From the NCBI RefSeq assembly GCF_001854605.1, contig NZ_MKJU01000025.1, forward strand, positions 620,378 to 684,377: 64,000 nt of DNA. Reading direction: 5' to 3'. The notes under the pieces were generated by a model that had not been told where the DNA came from, made no database searches, and saw only the letters and a program-made list of their open reading frames with translations. Position numbers and translations under genes: made by a program. Every line of letters begins with the position of its first letter. Position 1 is the first letter of the stretch. Positions 6,844 through 16,409 of the stretch are shown piece by piece. Source of the DNA: Pseudoalteromonas amylolytica (GTDB lineage: Bacteria; Pseudomonadota; Gammaproteobacteria; Enterobacterales; Alteromonadaceae).

Positions 6844-7494
6844 ATGGAAACCACAAACAAGCTAAAAGATATTAATGAGGTACTGGATTTTCTATATTCA
6901 GAATTCCCTCAGTGTTTTAAACAAAAAGACGGCATAAAGCCACTTAAGGTTGGTATCTTTAAAGATATCGCTGAGCGCATCGAGGGCTCAGACAAAGTGA
7001 GCAAAACTCAGGTACGCCAAGCACTGCGTAAATATACTTCGAACTGGCGTTATCTCGAAGCCGTGACCAAATACGAATTTCGTATCGACCTTGATGGAAA
7101 CGATGCTGAAAAAGTAGAGCAGGAGCATATTGAACATGCTCAAAAAGCGCTTGAAGAAAGCCGTGCTAAAATGGCTAAACGCAAGAAACCACAACGTCCT
7201 CGTCAGGATGGTGAAACAAAATCTTACAAAAAGAAAGGTCCAGCGCATCCTCGCTCGGGTGACAAAAACGCTAGAGTTAACAAAAAGCCAGCACCGCAAC
7301 AAGCAAAACGTAGTTCAGGTAAAGTTGAACCATTGCCAGCTAATGAGGTCAAGGTTAATAACAAAGTAAAAGTTAAGTTAGGCCAAGCACTTGTTAATGC
7401 AACTATTACTGAAGTGAACAAAGATGAAGTTCATGTTGAATTAGTAACAGGCATGCAAGTTAAAACTAAAGCAGATAGCCTATACATCGTTTAA
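6844..7494 (+). CDS. proQ: RNA chaperone ProQ
   Basis: 216 residues. ProQ binds structured RNAs, including small RNAs and mRNA 3' ends, and affects osmoregulation and prc/proP expression in E. coli. The N-terminal ProQ/FinO domain (about residues 6-120) is seen in LDFLYSEFPQCF, PLKVGIFKDI, VRQALRKYTSNWRYLEAV and the following helices. A Lys/Arg/Pro-rich linker covers about 120-165. The C-terminal small beta domain ends in VNNKVKVKLGQALVNATI and VELVTGMQVKTKADSLYIV. It lies directly before prc, as in E. coli. Confidence 0.96.
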   Translation: METTNKLKDINEVLDFLYSEFPQCFKQKDGIKPLKVGIFKDIAERIEGSDKVSKTQVRQALRKYTSNWRYLEAVTKYEFRIDLDGNDAEKVEQEHIEHAQKALEESRAKMAKRKKPQRPRQDGETKSYKKKGPAHPRSGDKNARVNKKPAPQQAKRSSGKVEPLPANEVKVNNKVKVKLGQALVNATITEVNKDEVHVELVTGMQVKTKADSLYIV

Positions 7495-7506
7495 GGAGTT
7501 GTGCGT

Positions 7507-9537
7507 ATGAGTAAAAAGTTGAGTCTCATTTCTGTTATCGCCGCGTTATTATCTGGAGCTACATTTGCAGCGTCAAATACCGTCACTGAGAAGGATATTC
7601 CGGTGCTTGCACCTGAAGTTCAGCATACAACGGCAAGCAAAAGGGTGACCAACTATTTTACTCGACAGCATTATAAGCGATTTAGTTTTGATGACGCTTT
7701 GTCGGAAGAGATATTTGACCGTTATATAGATTCGCTAGATTATAACCGATCAGTATTCCTGCAAAGCGACATTGAACAGTTTAAAAAATACGCTAAGCAA
7801 TTCGATGACGCAATAAAAGGCGGCAAGTTAGATTTTGCTTATGAGTTGTTTAACCTGAGCATGAAGCGTCGCTTTGAACGCTTTCAGTTTGCCATTTCTT
7901 TACTCGATAGCGAAATGAAGTTTGATAAACCCGATGCATTTTTCTATGACCGGGAAGATATTGAGTTCGCTAAGTCTAAAGCAGAACTCGACGAGTATTG
8001 GCGTCAACGCGTTAAATCTGATGCGCTACGCTTAAAACTGACGGGTAAAGAGTGGAAAGAAATTAAAGAAATTCTCACTAAGCGTTACAACAATACCTTG
8101 AAACGATTAGTACAAACCAACAGCGAAGATGTGTTTCAAGTGGTTATGAATTCCTTCGCGCGTAGCGTTGAAGCTCACACATCTTACCTTTCTCCACGCC
8201 GTGCAGAACAGTTCAAGATGGATATGGATCTTGAACTTGAAGGAATAGGTGCGGTACTTGGTTACGATGAAGATTACACAGTTATTCGTTCCTTAGTTCC
8301 AGGCGGCCCAGCGGATAAATCTGAAAAAATTAAACCGGATGACCGTATTGTGGGTGTAGCCCAAGACCAAGAAGAGTTCGTTGATGTGATTGGTTGGCGT
8401 CTTGATGATGTGGTTGACCTTATCAAAGGGCCGAAAGGGACGAAAGTCAGACTGCAATACCTTAAAGGTTCAGACACACATGGTACACCTAAAGTTGTTG
8501 AAATAGTTCGTGACAAGATTCGTCTAGAAGATAGAGCAGCTAAATCAGAGATATTTGAGGCTAAATACTCAGACTTGACCAGTAAAATTGGTGTGATTGA
8601 AATTCCAAGCTTTTACAATAACCTATCTAAAGATGTGAAAGTAGAGCTCACCAAACTAAAAGAGCAAAACGTAGATGGCATTGTCATTGATTTACGCCAA
8701 AATGGTGGTGGTTCATTGTATGAAGCAACTCAGTTAACAGGTTTATTTATTGATCAGGGGCCAGTTGTTCAAATACACACGGCTTACAACCGAGTTGAGG
8801 AACAAAAAGACCGAGATGGCATTACATTTTACGACGGCCCTATGACTGTATTGGTAGATAGATACAGTGCCTCAGCGTCAGAGATTTTTGCTGCGGCTAT
8901 TCAAGACTATGGACGAGGTGTAGTAATCGGTGAACAGACTTTTGGCAAAGGAACCGTTCAGCAACATCGTGGGTTAGCTAAAAATTATGATTTGTTCAGT
9001 AATGCGCTAGGCAGTGTAACTTACACCATTGCTAAGTTTTATCGAATAAATGGTGGAAGCACACAAAATAAAGGCGTAGTGCCGGACATTCTGTTACCTT
9101 CAGCGATTGACCCTGAGGAGTGGGGAGAAAGCCAAGAGGACAATGCTTTACCTTGGGACAGTATCAAGCAGGCACGATATAATACATTGGATAACTTACA
9201 GCCTGTAGTTGAGTACATTCAGTCTAAACACGTTGCACGGGTAAAAAGTGAGCCTGAGTTTAAATATGTTTATGATGATATAGCTCGCTATAACGAGCAA
9301 AAAGAAGAAAAGAAGATTTCTTTGGTCGAGGCTGAACGTTTAAAAGAGAGAGATGAGGCAGAGCAACGTTCTTTGGTCCGTAACAATGAACGCTTGAAAA
9401 GGCTAGGTTTAGAGCAGGTTGAAAAGCTGGATGACTTACCAGAGGTGATCTCGGAGCTTGACCCCTATTTAGAGGAAGCAGCATTGATAACTCAAGACCT
9501 GATTTCCTTTGGCCGTTTAGCTAAGAATGATGTATAA
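7507..9537 (+). CDS. prc: Tail-specific carboxy-terminal processing protease Prc (Tsp)
   Basis: 676 residues from the ATG at 7507. AAGGAG at 7493-7498 sets this start; the in-frame GTG at 7501 is too close to it. A signal peptide (LSLISVIAALLSGATFAA) sends it to the periplasm, where the family degrades proteins with apolar C-termini and trims cell-wall enzymes and lipoproteins. A PDZ domain covers about residues 240-335 (LELEGIGAVLG, VPGGPADKS, KPDDRIVGV). The S41 core has the catalytic serine in YSASASEIFAAA (Ser456) and the lysine in FGKGTVQ (Lys481), spaced as in E. coli Tsp. A charged helical C-terminal domain follows. It is the last gene of the msrC-proQ-prc set. Confidence 0.96.
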   Translation: MSKKLSLISVIAALLSGATFAASNTVTEKDIPVLAPEVQHTTASKRVTNYFTRQHYKRFSFDDALSEEIFDRYIDSLDYNRSVFLQSDIEQFKKYAKQFDDAIKGGKLDFAYELFNLSMKRRFERFQFAISLLDSEMKFDKPDAFFYDREDIEFAKSKAELDEYWRQRVKSDALRLKLTGKEWKEIKEILTKRYNNTLKRLVQTNSEDVFQVVMNSFARSVEAHTSYLSPRRAEQFKMDMDLELEGIGAVLGYDEDYTVIRSLVPGGPADKSEKIKPDDRIVGVAQDQEEFVDVIGWRLDDVVDLIKGPKGTKVRLQYLKGSDTHGTPKVVEIVRDKIRLEDRAAKSEIFEAKYSDLTSKIGVIEIPSFYNNLSKDVKVELTKLKEQNVDGIVIDLRQNGGGSLYEATQLTGLFIDQGPVVQIHTAYNRVEEQKDRDGITFYDGPMTVLVDRYSASASEIFAAAIQDYGRGVVIGEQTFGKGTVQQHRGLAKNYDLFSNALGSVTYTIAKFYRINGGSTQNKGVVPDILLPSAIDPEEWGESQEDNALPWDSIKQARYNTLDNLQPVVEYIQSKHVARVKSEPEFKYVYDDIARYNEQKEEKKISLVEAERLKERDEAEQRSLVRNNERLKRLGLEQVEKLDDLPEVISELDPYLEEAALITQDLISFGRLAKNDV

Positions 9538-9557
9538 GTATTGTCCAACATGAAGTT

Positions 9558-9582
9558 AAAAGGCGCTTAGGCGCCTTTTTTG
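9558..9582 (+). terminator. Rho-independent terminator of prc
   Basis: AAAGGCGC/GCGCCTTT stem with a 4-base loop, running into a T-run. Confidence 0.85.
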
Positions 9583-9686
9583 TTACGACTTCGCTGATGA
9601 ATTTGCTATGATTCACGCCAGTTAATATATGAATAACAACTAATAGTAATTATCACGACCTAAGGTTGTGCGTAAAATAATAATAA

Positions 9687-9701
9687 GCATGAGTCTCATG
9701 C
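9687..9701. repeat. Perfect 7-bp palindrome just upstream of the nhaC ribosome site
   Basis: GCATGAG, one base, CTCATGC. It ends two bases before the AGGAG ribosome binding site of the antiporter gene. It could be an operator; the 1-base loop makes a tight RNA hairpin less likely. Confidence 0.4.
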
Positions 9702-9716
9702 ATAGGAGAGTTCAGT

Positions 9717-11174
9717 TTGAAGCAACCTAAACAACCCTCATTTTTTGACGCGTTTTTACCCATTTCAGTTTTAGTCTGTTTACTTGGTGCCGCTGTTTAT
9801 CTGTATGGTGACAATTCATCATCTGGTCCTAACCAAATAGCGTTACTATTCGCAACTTTTACTGCAGCTCTAATCGGCTTGAAAAATGGTTATACATGGA
9901 AAACCCTCGAAGAGGCGATGATCAAAGGGATCACGCTTTCATTGGGGGCAATTTTGATCTTGCTTATGGTAGGTGCCTTGATTGGCACATGGCTGTTATC
10001 AGGAACTGTACCAACGCTTATCTACTATGGCTTACAAATCATCAACCCAAGTTGGTTTTATGCCGCTAGTTGCCTTATCTGTGGCATTGTAGCAATGAGC
10101 ATTGGTAGTTCTTGGACCACAGCTGCAACCATTGGTGTAGCATTGCTCGGAGTTGCAACGGGTCTAGGACTTGATCAGGTCGTAACAGCAGGGGCTGTTA
10201 TTTCTGGTGCGTATTTTGGTGATAAGTTAAGTCCACTCTCTGAAACAACTAACCTTGCCCCAGCGGTCGCTGGCAGTGATCTATTCGAACATATCCAACA
10301 CATGCTTTGGACCACAGTACCTAGCTTTGTTATCGCGTTGATCATATTTACTTTTATGGGCTTCAGTGCAGATGTAAATAGCGATATAGGTCGAATTGAA
10401 GAGATAGTTGATATTTTACAAGGCAATTTTAATATTAACCCAGTAATGTTAGTTCCTCTACTGGTACTACTTGGGCTGGCTTTTAAAAAAATGCCTGCAT
10501 TTCCAGCGATTTCAATCGGAGCAGTGGTTGGTGCGGTATGGGCGATGCTATTTCAAGGAGATCTTATTCTAAGCCAAATTGATGCATCGCAAGGCGAGTT
10601 GGTTGGCTACTTCAAGCTCGTTTGGGCAACATTTTATCAAGGCTTTACTGTCTCGACAGGTGACACTAAAATGGACGACCTACTCAGTGGTGGTGGTATG
10701 TCTAGCATGTTAACTACGACCTGGTTGGTTATGACTGCATTAATGTTTGGTGCCATTATGGAGAAAACAGGCCTACTGGAGATTTTTGTCCGTAGTATTT
10801 TAAAAGTTGCCAAAAGCACGGGTTCATTGATTGCTTCAACAGTTGCAACGTGTATCGGCACAAACGTCATTGCCGCCGATCAGTACATTGCGATTGTTGT
10901 TCCTGGCCGTATGTTTAAAGAAGAATATGAAAAACGTGGTTTGAAACCAGTTAACTTATCACGCACTTTAGAAGATGGCGGCACTATCACAAGCCCGCTG
11001 ATCCCATGGAATACCTGTGGTGCATATATGCAAAGTGTTTTATTGATCAATCCATTTGACTATGCAATATATGCATTCTTTAATTTAATAAATCCTTTGC
11101 TGGCGGTCATTTATGCGTACCTTGGTATTAAAATACTACGCATAAAGCCAGAACAAACAGAGCAGAGCGCTTAA
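9717..11174 (+). CDS. nhaC: NhaC-family Na+/H+ antiporter
   Basis: 485 residues from a TTG at 9717, chosen because AGGAG lies nine bases upstream and no ATG follows early. About eleven hydrophobic segments cover the whole length. Family motifs are seen: GTWLLSGTVPTLIYYGL, GSSWTTAATIGVALLGVATGLGL, SGAYFGDKLSPLSETTNLAPAVAG, GTNVIAADQYIAIVVPGRMF and LEDGGTITSPLIPWNTCGAYM. NhaC proteins exchange cytoplasmic Na+ for external protons, as expected for a marine bacterium. The specific substrate (Na+/H+ against malate-lactate exchange as in MleN) cannot be decided from sequence. Monocistronic, with a terminator behind. Confidence 0.92.
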   Translation: MKQPKQPSFFDAFLPISVLVCLLGAAVYLYGDNSSSGPNQIALLFATFTAALIGLKNGYTWKTLEEAMIKGITLSLGAILILLMVGALIGTWLLSGTVPTLIYYGLQIINPSWFYAASCLICGIVAMSIGSSWTTAATIGVALLGVATGLGLDQVVTAGAVISGAYFGDKLSPLSETTNLAPAVAGSDLFEHIQHMLWTTVPSFVIALIIFTFMGFSADVNSDIGRIEEIVDILQGNFNINPVMLVPLLVLLGLAFKKMPAFPAISIGAVVGAVWAMLFQGDLILSQIDASQGELVGYFKLVWATFYQGFTVSTGDTKMDDLLSGGGMSSMLTTTWLVMTALMFGAIMEKTGLLEIFVRSILKVAKSTGSLIASTVATCIGTNVIAADQYIAIVVPGRMFKEEYEKRGLKPVNLSRTLEDGGTITSPLIPWNTCGAYMQSVLLINPFDYAIYAFFNLINPLLAVIYAYLGIKILRIKPEQTEQSA

Positions 11175-11181
11175 TCATGCC

Positions 11182-11207
11182 GCCCCGTTAGCTCGGGGCT
11201 TTTTTTT
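11182..11207 (+). terminator. Rho-independent terminator of nhaC
   Basis: GCCCCG/CGGGGC stem with a short loop, followed by eight T. Confidence 0.85.
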
Positions 11208-11218
11208 GAGGACATATT

Positions 11219-13813
11219 ATGCAAACCAAACCTCAAGCTAAGTATCTAAAAGACTACAAAGCACCTAGCCATCAGGTCGAACAATTAGAGCTTACCTTTG
11301 ACCTACATCCAACACAGACTATGGTAACGGCGAAGGCGAAATATCTCGCGCTAGAAGCACACAACAGCCTTACACTAGATGGTGTTGATCTAAAGCTAGT
11401 CTCTCTTAAAGTTGATGGCAAAGCATTTGATGACTATCAATCTACAAGCACTACGCTCACACTGAGTAGTTTGCCAAATGAGTTTGAGTTAGAAATAGTG
11501 ACTGAAATCTCACCCCAGACCAATACTGCTTTAGAAGGGCTTTATTTGTCTGGTGGAGCGTATTGCACGCAATGTGAGGCCGAAGGGTTTCGCAAAATCA
11601 CCTACTTTCTAGACCGTCCGGATGTATTGACCGTATATACAGTGACCGTAATTGGTGATCGGGCGATGCCATCACTATTGTCCAATGGCAATAAGGTTGC
11701 GCAGGGCACACTGGAAGGGGGACGTCATTACACAACTTGGCATGACCCATTCAAAAAACCTAGTTACTTATTTGCACTTGTAGCTGGTGACTTTGACGAG
11801 CTGAAGGATGAGTTCATCACCCGCTCAGGCCGTAAAGTTGAGCTGGTACTGTTTGTGGATAAGGGTAACTTATCAAAGGCACCTCATGCCATGGCATCGC
11901 TAAAAAATGCTATGAAGTGGGATGAGGAGCGCTTTAACCTAGAGTATGACCTTGATATCTATATGATAGTCGCAGTTGACTTCTTCAATATGGGAGCGAT
12001 GGAAAATAAGGGGTTAAATGTATTCAACAGCGCTTGTGTGCTTGCAAATCAGCAAACGGCCACTGACAGAGATTATCACACCATAGAGTCTATCGTTGGC
12101 CATGAGTACTTTCATAACTGGACAGGTAATCGTGTCACTTGTCGAGATTGGTTCCAGCTTTCATTAAAAGAGGGGCTAACCGTATTCAGAGACCAAGAAT
12201 TCAGCAGCGATCTTGGGTCTCGAGGTCTGAACCGAATCGATGCGGTAATGGCAATGAGAATGCACCAATTTGCAGAAGATGCAGGTCCCATGGCGCACCC
12301 AATCAGACCCAATAAAGTTATTGAAATGAATAACTTTTATACAGTTACGGTGTATAACAAAGGTGCGGAAGTTATCCGCATGATGCATACCTTGTTAGGT
12401 GAGCAAAATTTCCAAAAAGGTATGCAGCTTTATTTTGAGCGCCATGACGGTCAGGCGGTTACTTGCGATGACTTTGTAGCAGCGATGCAGGATGCCAGCA
12501 AAATTGACTTAACTCAGTTTAAACTGTGGTACGAACAAGTTGGCACGCCTAGCTTGAAAGTTGTCACATCATTTGACGCAGAACTTAGCCAATATGTGTG
12601 TACTATCACTCAGCAAAATGCCAAACATGATCCGATACAAAGCCCATTGCATATTCCTTTTGCGATTGAGCTGTTGGACAAAGAAGGGCAAGCATTGCCA
12701 CTTATTGTCAATGGTGAGCGCATCTCGAAGGTTATTAATTTAACTGAAGAGGAACAAACGATCACTTTTGAGCAAATCAACGAATGCCCAGTGGCTGTAT
12801 TGCTTGAAGACTTCTCTGCACCCGTTATTGTCAATTATGATTACCAACTTGGAGAGCTCATTCACATTATTGCACACGCAAGCAGTGATTATGCTAGGTG
12901 GGAGGCAGCACAACAAGCGTTTACATTGCAAATGAGGGAAGCTGTTTCACAATTTGAACAAGGTCAGCCGATCAGGCTTTCTTACGCATTAATTGAAACG
13001 TTCGATAAGCTATTACGTGAGCGTAAGGGCGATTTAGCACTTTTGGCAGAGCTGATCAGAGTACCTAGCTTTGATACTTTAGCAACAGCATTTGAGCAAG
13101 TGCCAGTCGAAGCGTTAAATGAGAGTATCGCTGAATTTGAACTGGCTATCGCCAGCGGCCTTCGTAGTACGTTAAAAGATACATTCACAGCATGTGTAGA
13201 AAATGGCGAACTGGATCACGAAGCTGTATCAGCTCGCGCCTTGAAAAACACTTGTCTGTACTATCTGGCAAAATGTGCGGATGAACAAGTACATGAATGG
13301 CTTGAATCGCAAAGAACGTCAGACAATATGACATTGGTATTGGGAGCTTTGAAGGCTTCACTTAGTGCACAGTTGGCATCTTCTTCCGCTGCAATGAATG
13401 AGTTTGACTCGCATTGGCGGCATGATTTGTTAGTCATGGACAAGTGGTTTGCGTTGCAAGCGACTCAAAAAGGTGATGATGCGATTAAGCATATTTATGA
13501 TTTATACTCACATCCATGTTTTGACAAAGGAAACCCTAATAGGGTGAGGGCTTTAGTTGGTAGTTTCGCAAGAAACAACCCTGAACAGTTTCACCGGGTA
13601 GATGGTAAGGGCTACGAACTATTGGGAGATCTGTTAGTAGAGCTCAATGCGATTAATCCGCAAAATGCATCACGTATGATAACGCCATTTATGTCATGGA
13701 AGCGATTTGATGCGAAACGTCAGCAACTAATGAAATCTCAATTGCAACGTCTTGCTGCCATGAGTGATTTAAGTGATGACTTATATGAAAAAGTAGAGAA
13801 AGCGTTGAGCTAA
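11219..13813 (+). CDS. pepN: Aminopeptidase N (M1 family, alanyl aminopeptidase)
   Basis: 864 residues, close to E. coli PepN (870). It is a cytoplasmic zinc aminopeptidase that removes N-terminal residues in peptide turnover. The exopeptidase motif GAMEN lies at 259-263 and the zinc site HEYFH-x18-E at 295-318 (His295, Glu296, His299, Glu318), spaced as in E. coli. The N-terminal beta domain (1-190), thermolysin-like domain and the long helical C-terminal domain ending in FDAKRQQLMKSQLQRLA are all present. No signal peptide is seen. A DUF2835 gene follows 8 bases later, as in many gammaproteobacteria. Confidence 0.97.
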   Translation: MQTKPQAKYLKDYKAPSHQVEQLELTFDLHPTQTMVTAKAKYLALEAHNSLTLDGVDLKLVSLKVDGKAFDDYQSTSTTLTLSSLPNEFELEIVTEISPQTNTALEGLYLSGGAYCTQCEAEGFRKITYFLDRPDVLTVYTVTVIGDRAMPSLLSNGNKVAQGTLEGGRHYTTWHDPFKKPSYLFALVAGDFDELKDEFITRSGRKVELVLFVDKGNLSKAPHAMASLKNAMKWDEERFNLEYDLDIYMIVAVDFFNMGAMENKGLNVFNSACVLANQQTATDRDYHTIESIVGHEYFHNWTGNRVTCRDWFQLSLKEGLTVFRDQEFSSDLGSRGLNRIDAVMAMRMHQFAEDAGPMAHPIRPNKVIEMNNFYTVTVYNKGAEVIRMMHTLLGEQNFQKGMQLYFERHDGQAVTCDDFVAAMQDASKIDLTQFKLWYEQVGTPSLKVVTSFDAELSQYVCTITQQNAKHDPIQSPLHIPFAIELLDKEGQALPLIVNGERISKVINLTEEEQTITFEQINECPVAVLLEDFSAPVIVNYDYQLGELIHIIAHASSDYARWEAAQQAFTLQMREAVSQFEQGQPIRLSYALIETFDKLLRERKGDLALLAELIRVPSFDTLATAFEQVPVEALNESIAEFELAIASGLRSTLKDTFTACVENGELDHEAVSARALKNTCLYYLAKCADEQVHEWLESQRTSDNMTLVLGALKASLSAQLASSSAAMNEFDSHWRHDLLVMDKWFALQATQKGDDAIKHIYDLYSHPCFDKGNPNRVRALVGSFARNNPEQFHRVDGKGYELLGDLLVELNAINPQNASRMITPFMSWKRFDAKRQQLMKSQLQRLAAMSDLSDDLYEKVEKALS

Positions 13814-13821
13814 ACTTAAAA

Positions 13822-14043
13822 ATGCAAGAGTATTTTTTTTCAATGTATCTGACATATGACGAATGTATGGAATATTACAAAGGGCATTATAAATATCTTC
13901 AAGTAGTCGAGGATGGCGGAAAAACAATCCGCTTTCCTGCGGTCCATATTCGTAAGTTTGTTTCATCGTTAGGTATTAGAGGACGGTTTAGATTATGTCT
14001 AGATGGCCAAAATGGCTTTGTTTCACTTGAAAAAATTGCTTAA
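13822..14043 (+). CDS. DUF2835 family protein
   Basis: 73 residues. The sequence matches the small DUF2835 family: YFFSMYLTYDECMEYYKGHYKYLQVVEDGGKTIRFP, then a conserved GIRGRFRLCLDGQNGFVSLEKI end. It is predicted to be a compact beta-rich cytoplasmic protein. The family's function is unknown; its frequent position after pepN suggests co-transcription. The spacing from pepN is only 8 bases, with no separate promoter visible. Confidence 0.85.
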   Translation: MQEYFFSMYLTYDECMEYYKGHYKYLQVVEDGGKTIRFPAVHIRKFVSSLGIRGRFRLCLDGQNGFVSLEKIA

Positions 14044-14280
14044 TCCGAAAATTTAACACTGTCATATTGTATTTTTGTTAAATGGGTTTGTTATAAACTT
14101 AAATTACGTGTTATAAATTATCTGGTAGGACGTCTTACCAAGAGTAAAATAGCGCCCTAAACGCTAAATAAGCACCGATTGAACGCGTTCCATTTGTAAT
14201 TTTTATAATTCGCTTCTATCGTTACGACAACAAAAAACAACAACTTGATTAAAAAATACCCGCCAGAAGGGGGAGAAATA

Positions 14281-16398
14281 ATGATAAAAAGATCGCTTTT
14301 TGTGAAAAACAAAATCATGCTCGGTCTTAGTGCAGCTGCTTTGTCGATGAGCAGTGCACCTTTACTTGCTGCAAGCTTTCAAGTCGGTGATTTTGACATC
14401 ACGTTTGATTCAACATTTTCTTACGGACAGAGTATTCGTGTAGAAGATAGAGATTTTCAATACATAGGTAAGAGCAATCATCCTCGATTTGATTGGTCTG
14501 GCTATAACGCTTTGACTGGGAACACCATCTATAGCTCAAGTGAAGTTTGGGCTAACCCTGGTGCTTATTCAAATAATGGTGACGCAGGTAATTTAAATTT
14601 TGATTCAGGCGAGACCTTTTCGCAACTTGTTAAAGGAACACACGACTTAGCGATTAGTAAAGATAACTATGGTTTCTTCTCGCGCTTCATGTATTTCTAT
14701 GACTTTGCGATGGAAGACGGCGATTTTGCGTACAGCAACCCTGTGTCAGGTTCAAAAGTTGACCCATGTGCTTTTGATGAAACGAAAGAGCAAGTTTGTT
14801 CAGACTTCCGTCTATTAGATGCGTTTGTATGGGCTGACTTTGATCTAAATGATGGTAAAAACCCCTTATCAGTTCGTTTGGGTCAGCAGGTAGTAAACTG
14901 GGGTGAAAGTACCTTAATTAGTCATGGTATCAACGTAAACCCAGTGGATATCGATCGCTTAAAAGCGCCAGGTTCAGAAGTTAAAGAAGCATTTATCCCT
15001 GTGGGTATGCTTTGGGCCTCATTGGGCATAACAGAAAATATTACGTTGGAAGGTTTTTACCAGTACGATTGGCATGAAACACGGCTGCCTGCGACGGGAA
15101 GCTATTTTTCTACCAACGATTTTGCATCTGCGAACGGATTTTCTCAAAACGTTCAGTTAGGTTTTACGTCTAACCCTGATATTGACTTGCAGCATTTAAC
15201 AGACTCTCTTAACGCCTTACAAACAACTTGGTTAGGCGCATTGACTGCACAGGGTCTAGATGTGACTCAAGAAGGTGTGACGACTAGTCAATCAGCACAA
15301 AAGCTACTAGCACAGATGTATTTGGCGTATCCTACAAAAGTAGCCCTCAAGGGGAAAGGAAACGCAGGTATAACTGAGCCAGAAGACGGCGGACAGTACG
15401 GCTTGCGCTTAGGTATCTACTCTCCGGAACTAAACGATACTGAATTCGCATTGTATTACATCAATTATCATAGCCGCAGACCACTTATCTCTGGTAAGGC
15501 CTCAGATTTTACCAATGCAGGTGTTGCTCAAGATCTGGCTTATATTGCATCTAATACAATTACTGAAGATAACATCACCAATCTGAACGCCTTCACGCAA
15601 GCACAAATTGTTTATCCAGAAGACATCAAACTTTATGGTTTAAGCTTCAATACCGCGATAGGCGAAACGGCATTTTCTGGCGAATTTGCATTTCGTAAAG
15701 ATGAGCCTCTTCAAATCGATGACGTAGAGTTGCTTTATGCTGGTATGGTGGAACAGCTAGCTGCAGCGGGACGCCGTGACGACTTTGCTGGTTTATCTCA
15801 GCTGAGTGAAGGCGATACAGTAGCGTATGTCGGTCCAGGTGAAGTGGCGCAAGGGTATATTTTAAGAGATACCTTACAGGGCCAATTTACTGCAACTCAC
15901 CTATTTGGTCCATCACTAGGTGCAGATAGCTGGGCAGTTGTTGGTGAAGTGGGTGCTGTAACCATCAAAGAGATGCCTACTTATGATCAGCTTCGTTTAA
16001 ACGTCTCAGGTACGGGTCGAAGCGGTACGATAGAAGGTATTTCCGGCAAGGATTATGATTTATTGCACCAAGCTGTATCAAACGGGCCTGAGGTCAATCC
16101 ATTCCCAACTTCATCGGCGTGGGGCTATCGACTAATCGCTAAAGCAGAGTACAACAACCTGTTTTCGGGTGTTAACTTCTCACCGAGAGTTGTTTTCTCG
16201 CACGATGTAAACGGTATTACACCTGATCCTATGTTCCTATTTATCGAGGATCGTAAATCGTTAGGTGTGACTTTGAATTTCAACTATCAAAATGCGTGGT
16301 CGTTTGACGTAGGCTACAACACGTTCTGGGGTGGCGGTGCCACTAATACATTCGCAGACCGTGATTTTGTCTCTTTTAACATCAAGTATTCAATTTAA
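14281..16398 (+). CDS. DUF1302 family outer-membrane protein
   Basis: 705 residues from the ATG at 14281, which follows GGGGGAGA; an in-frame TTG at 14245 lacks such a site. The signal peptide runs to about residue 31 (APLLAA/SFQ). The mature protein is rich in aromatic and Gly/Asp residues in alternating beta strands and ends in ...FVSFNIKYSI, as expected for a beta-barrel. Family features include the FQVGDFDITFDSTFSYGQSI opening, LFSRFMYFYDF-like strands and VRLGQQVVNWGESTLI. DUF1302 proteins usually pair with DUF1329, as here, and are thought to help move hydrophobic compounds across the outer membrane; the substrate is unknown. First gene of a four-gene unit. Confidence 0.88.
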   Translation: MIKRSLFVKNKIMLGLSAAALSMSSAPLLAASFQVGDFDITFDSTFSYGQSIRVEDRDFQYIGKSNHPRFDWSGYNALTGNTIYSSSEVWANPGAYSNNGDAGNLNFDSGETFSQLVKGTHDLAISKDNYGFFSRFMYFYDFAMEDGDFAYSNPVSGSKVDPCAFDETKEQVCSDFRLLDAFVWADFDLNDGKNPLSVRLGQQVVNWGESTLISHGINVNPVDIDRLKAPGSEVKEAFIPVGMLWASLGITENITLEGFYQYDWHETRLPATGSYFSTNDFASANGFSQNVQLGFTSNPDIDLQHLTDSLNALQTTWLGALTAQGLDVTQEGVTTSQSAQKLLAQMYLAYPTKVALKGKGNAGITEPEDGGQYGLRLGIYSPELNDTEFALYYINYHSRRPLISGKASDFTNAGVAQDLAYIASNTITEDNITNLNAFTQAQIVYPEDIKLYGLSFNTAIGETAFSGEFAFRKDEPLQIDDVELLYAGMVEQLAAAGRRDDFAGLSQLSEGDTVAYVGPGEVAQGYILRDTLQGQFTATHLFGPSLGADSWAVVGEVGAVTIKEMPTYDQLRLNVSGTGRSGTIEGISGKDYDLLHQAVSNGPEVNPFPTSSAWGYRLIAKAEYNNLFSGVNFSPRVVFSHDVNGITPDPMFLFIEDRKSLGVTLNFNYQNAWSFDVGYNTFWGGGATNTFADRDFVSFNIKYSI

Positions 16399-16409
16399 GG
16401 GCTTTCAGT

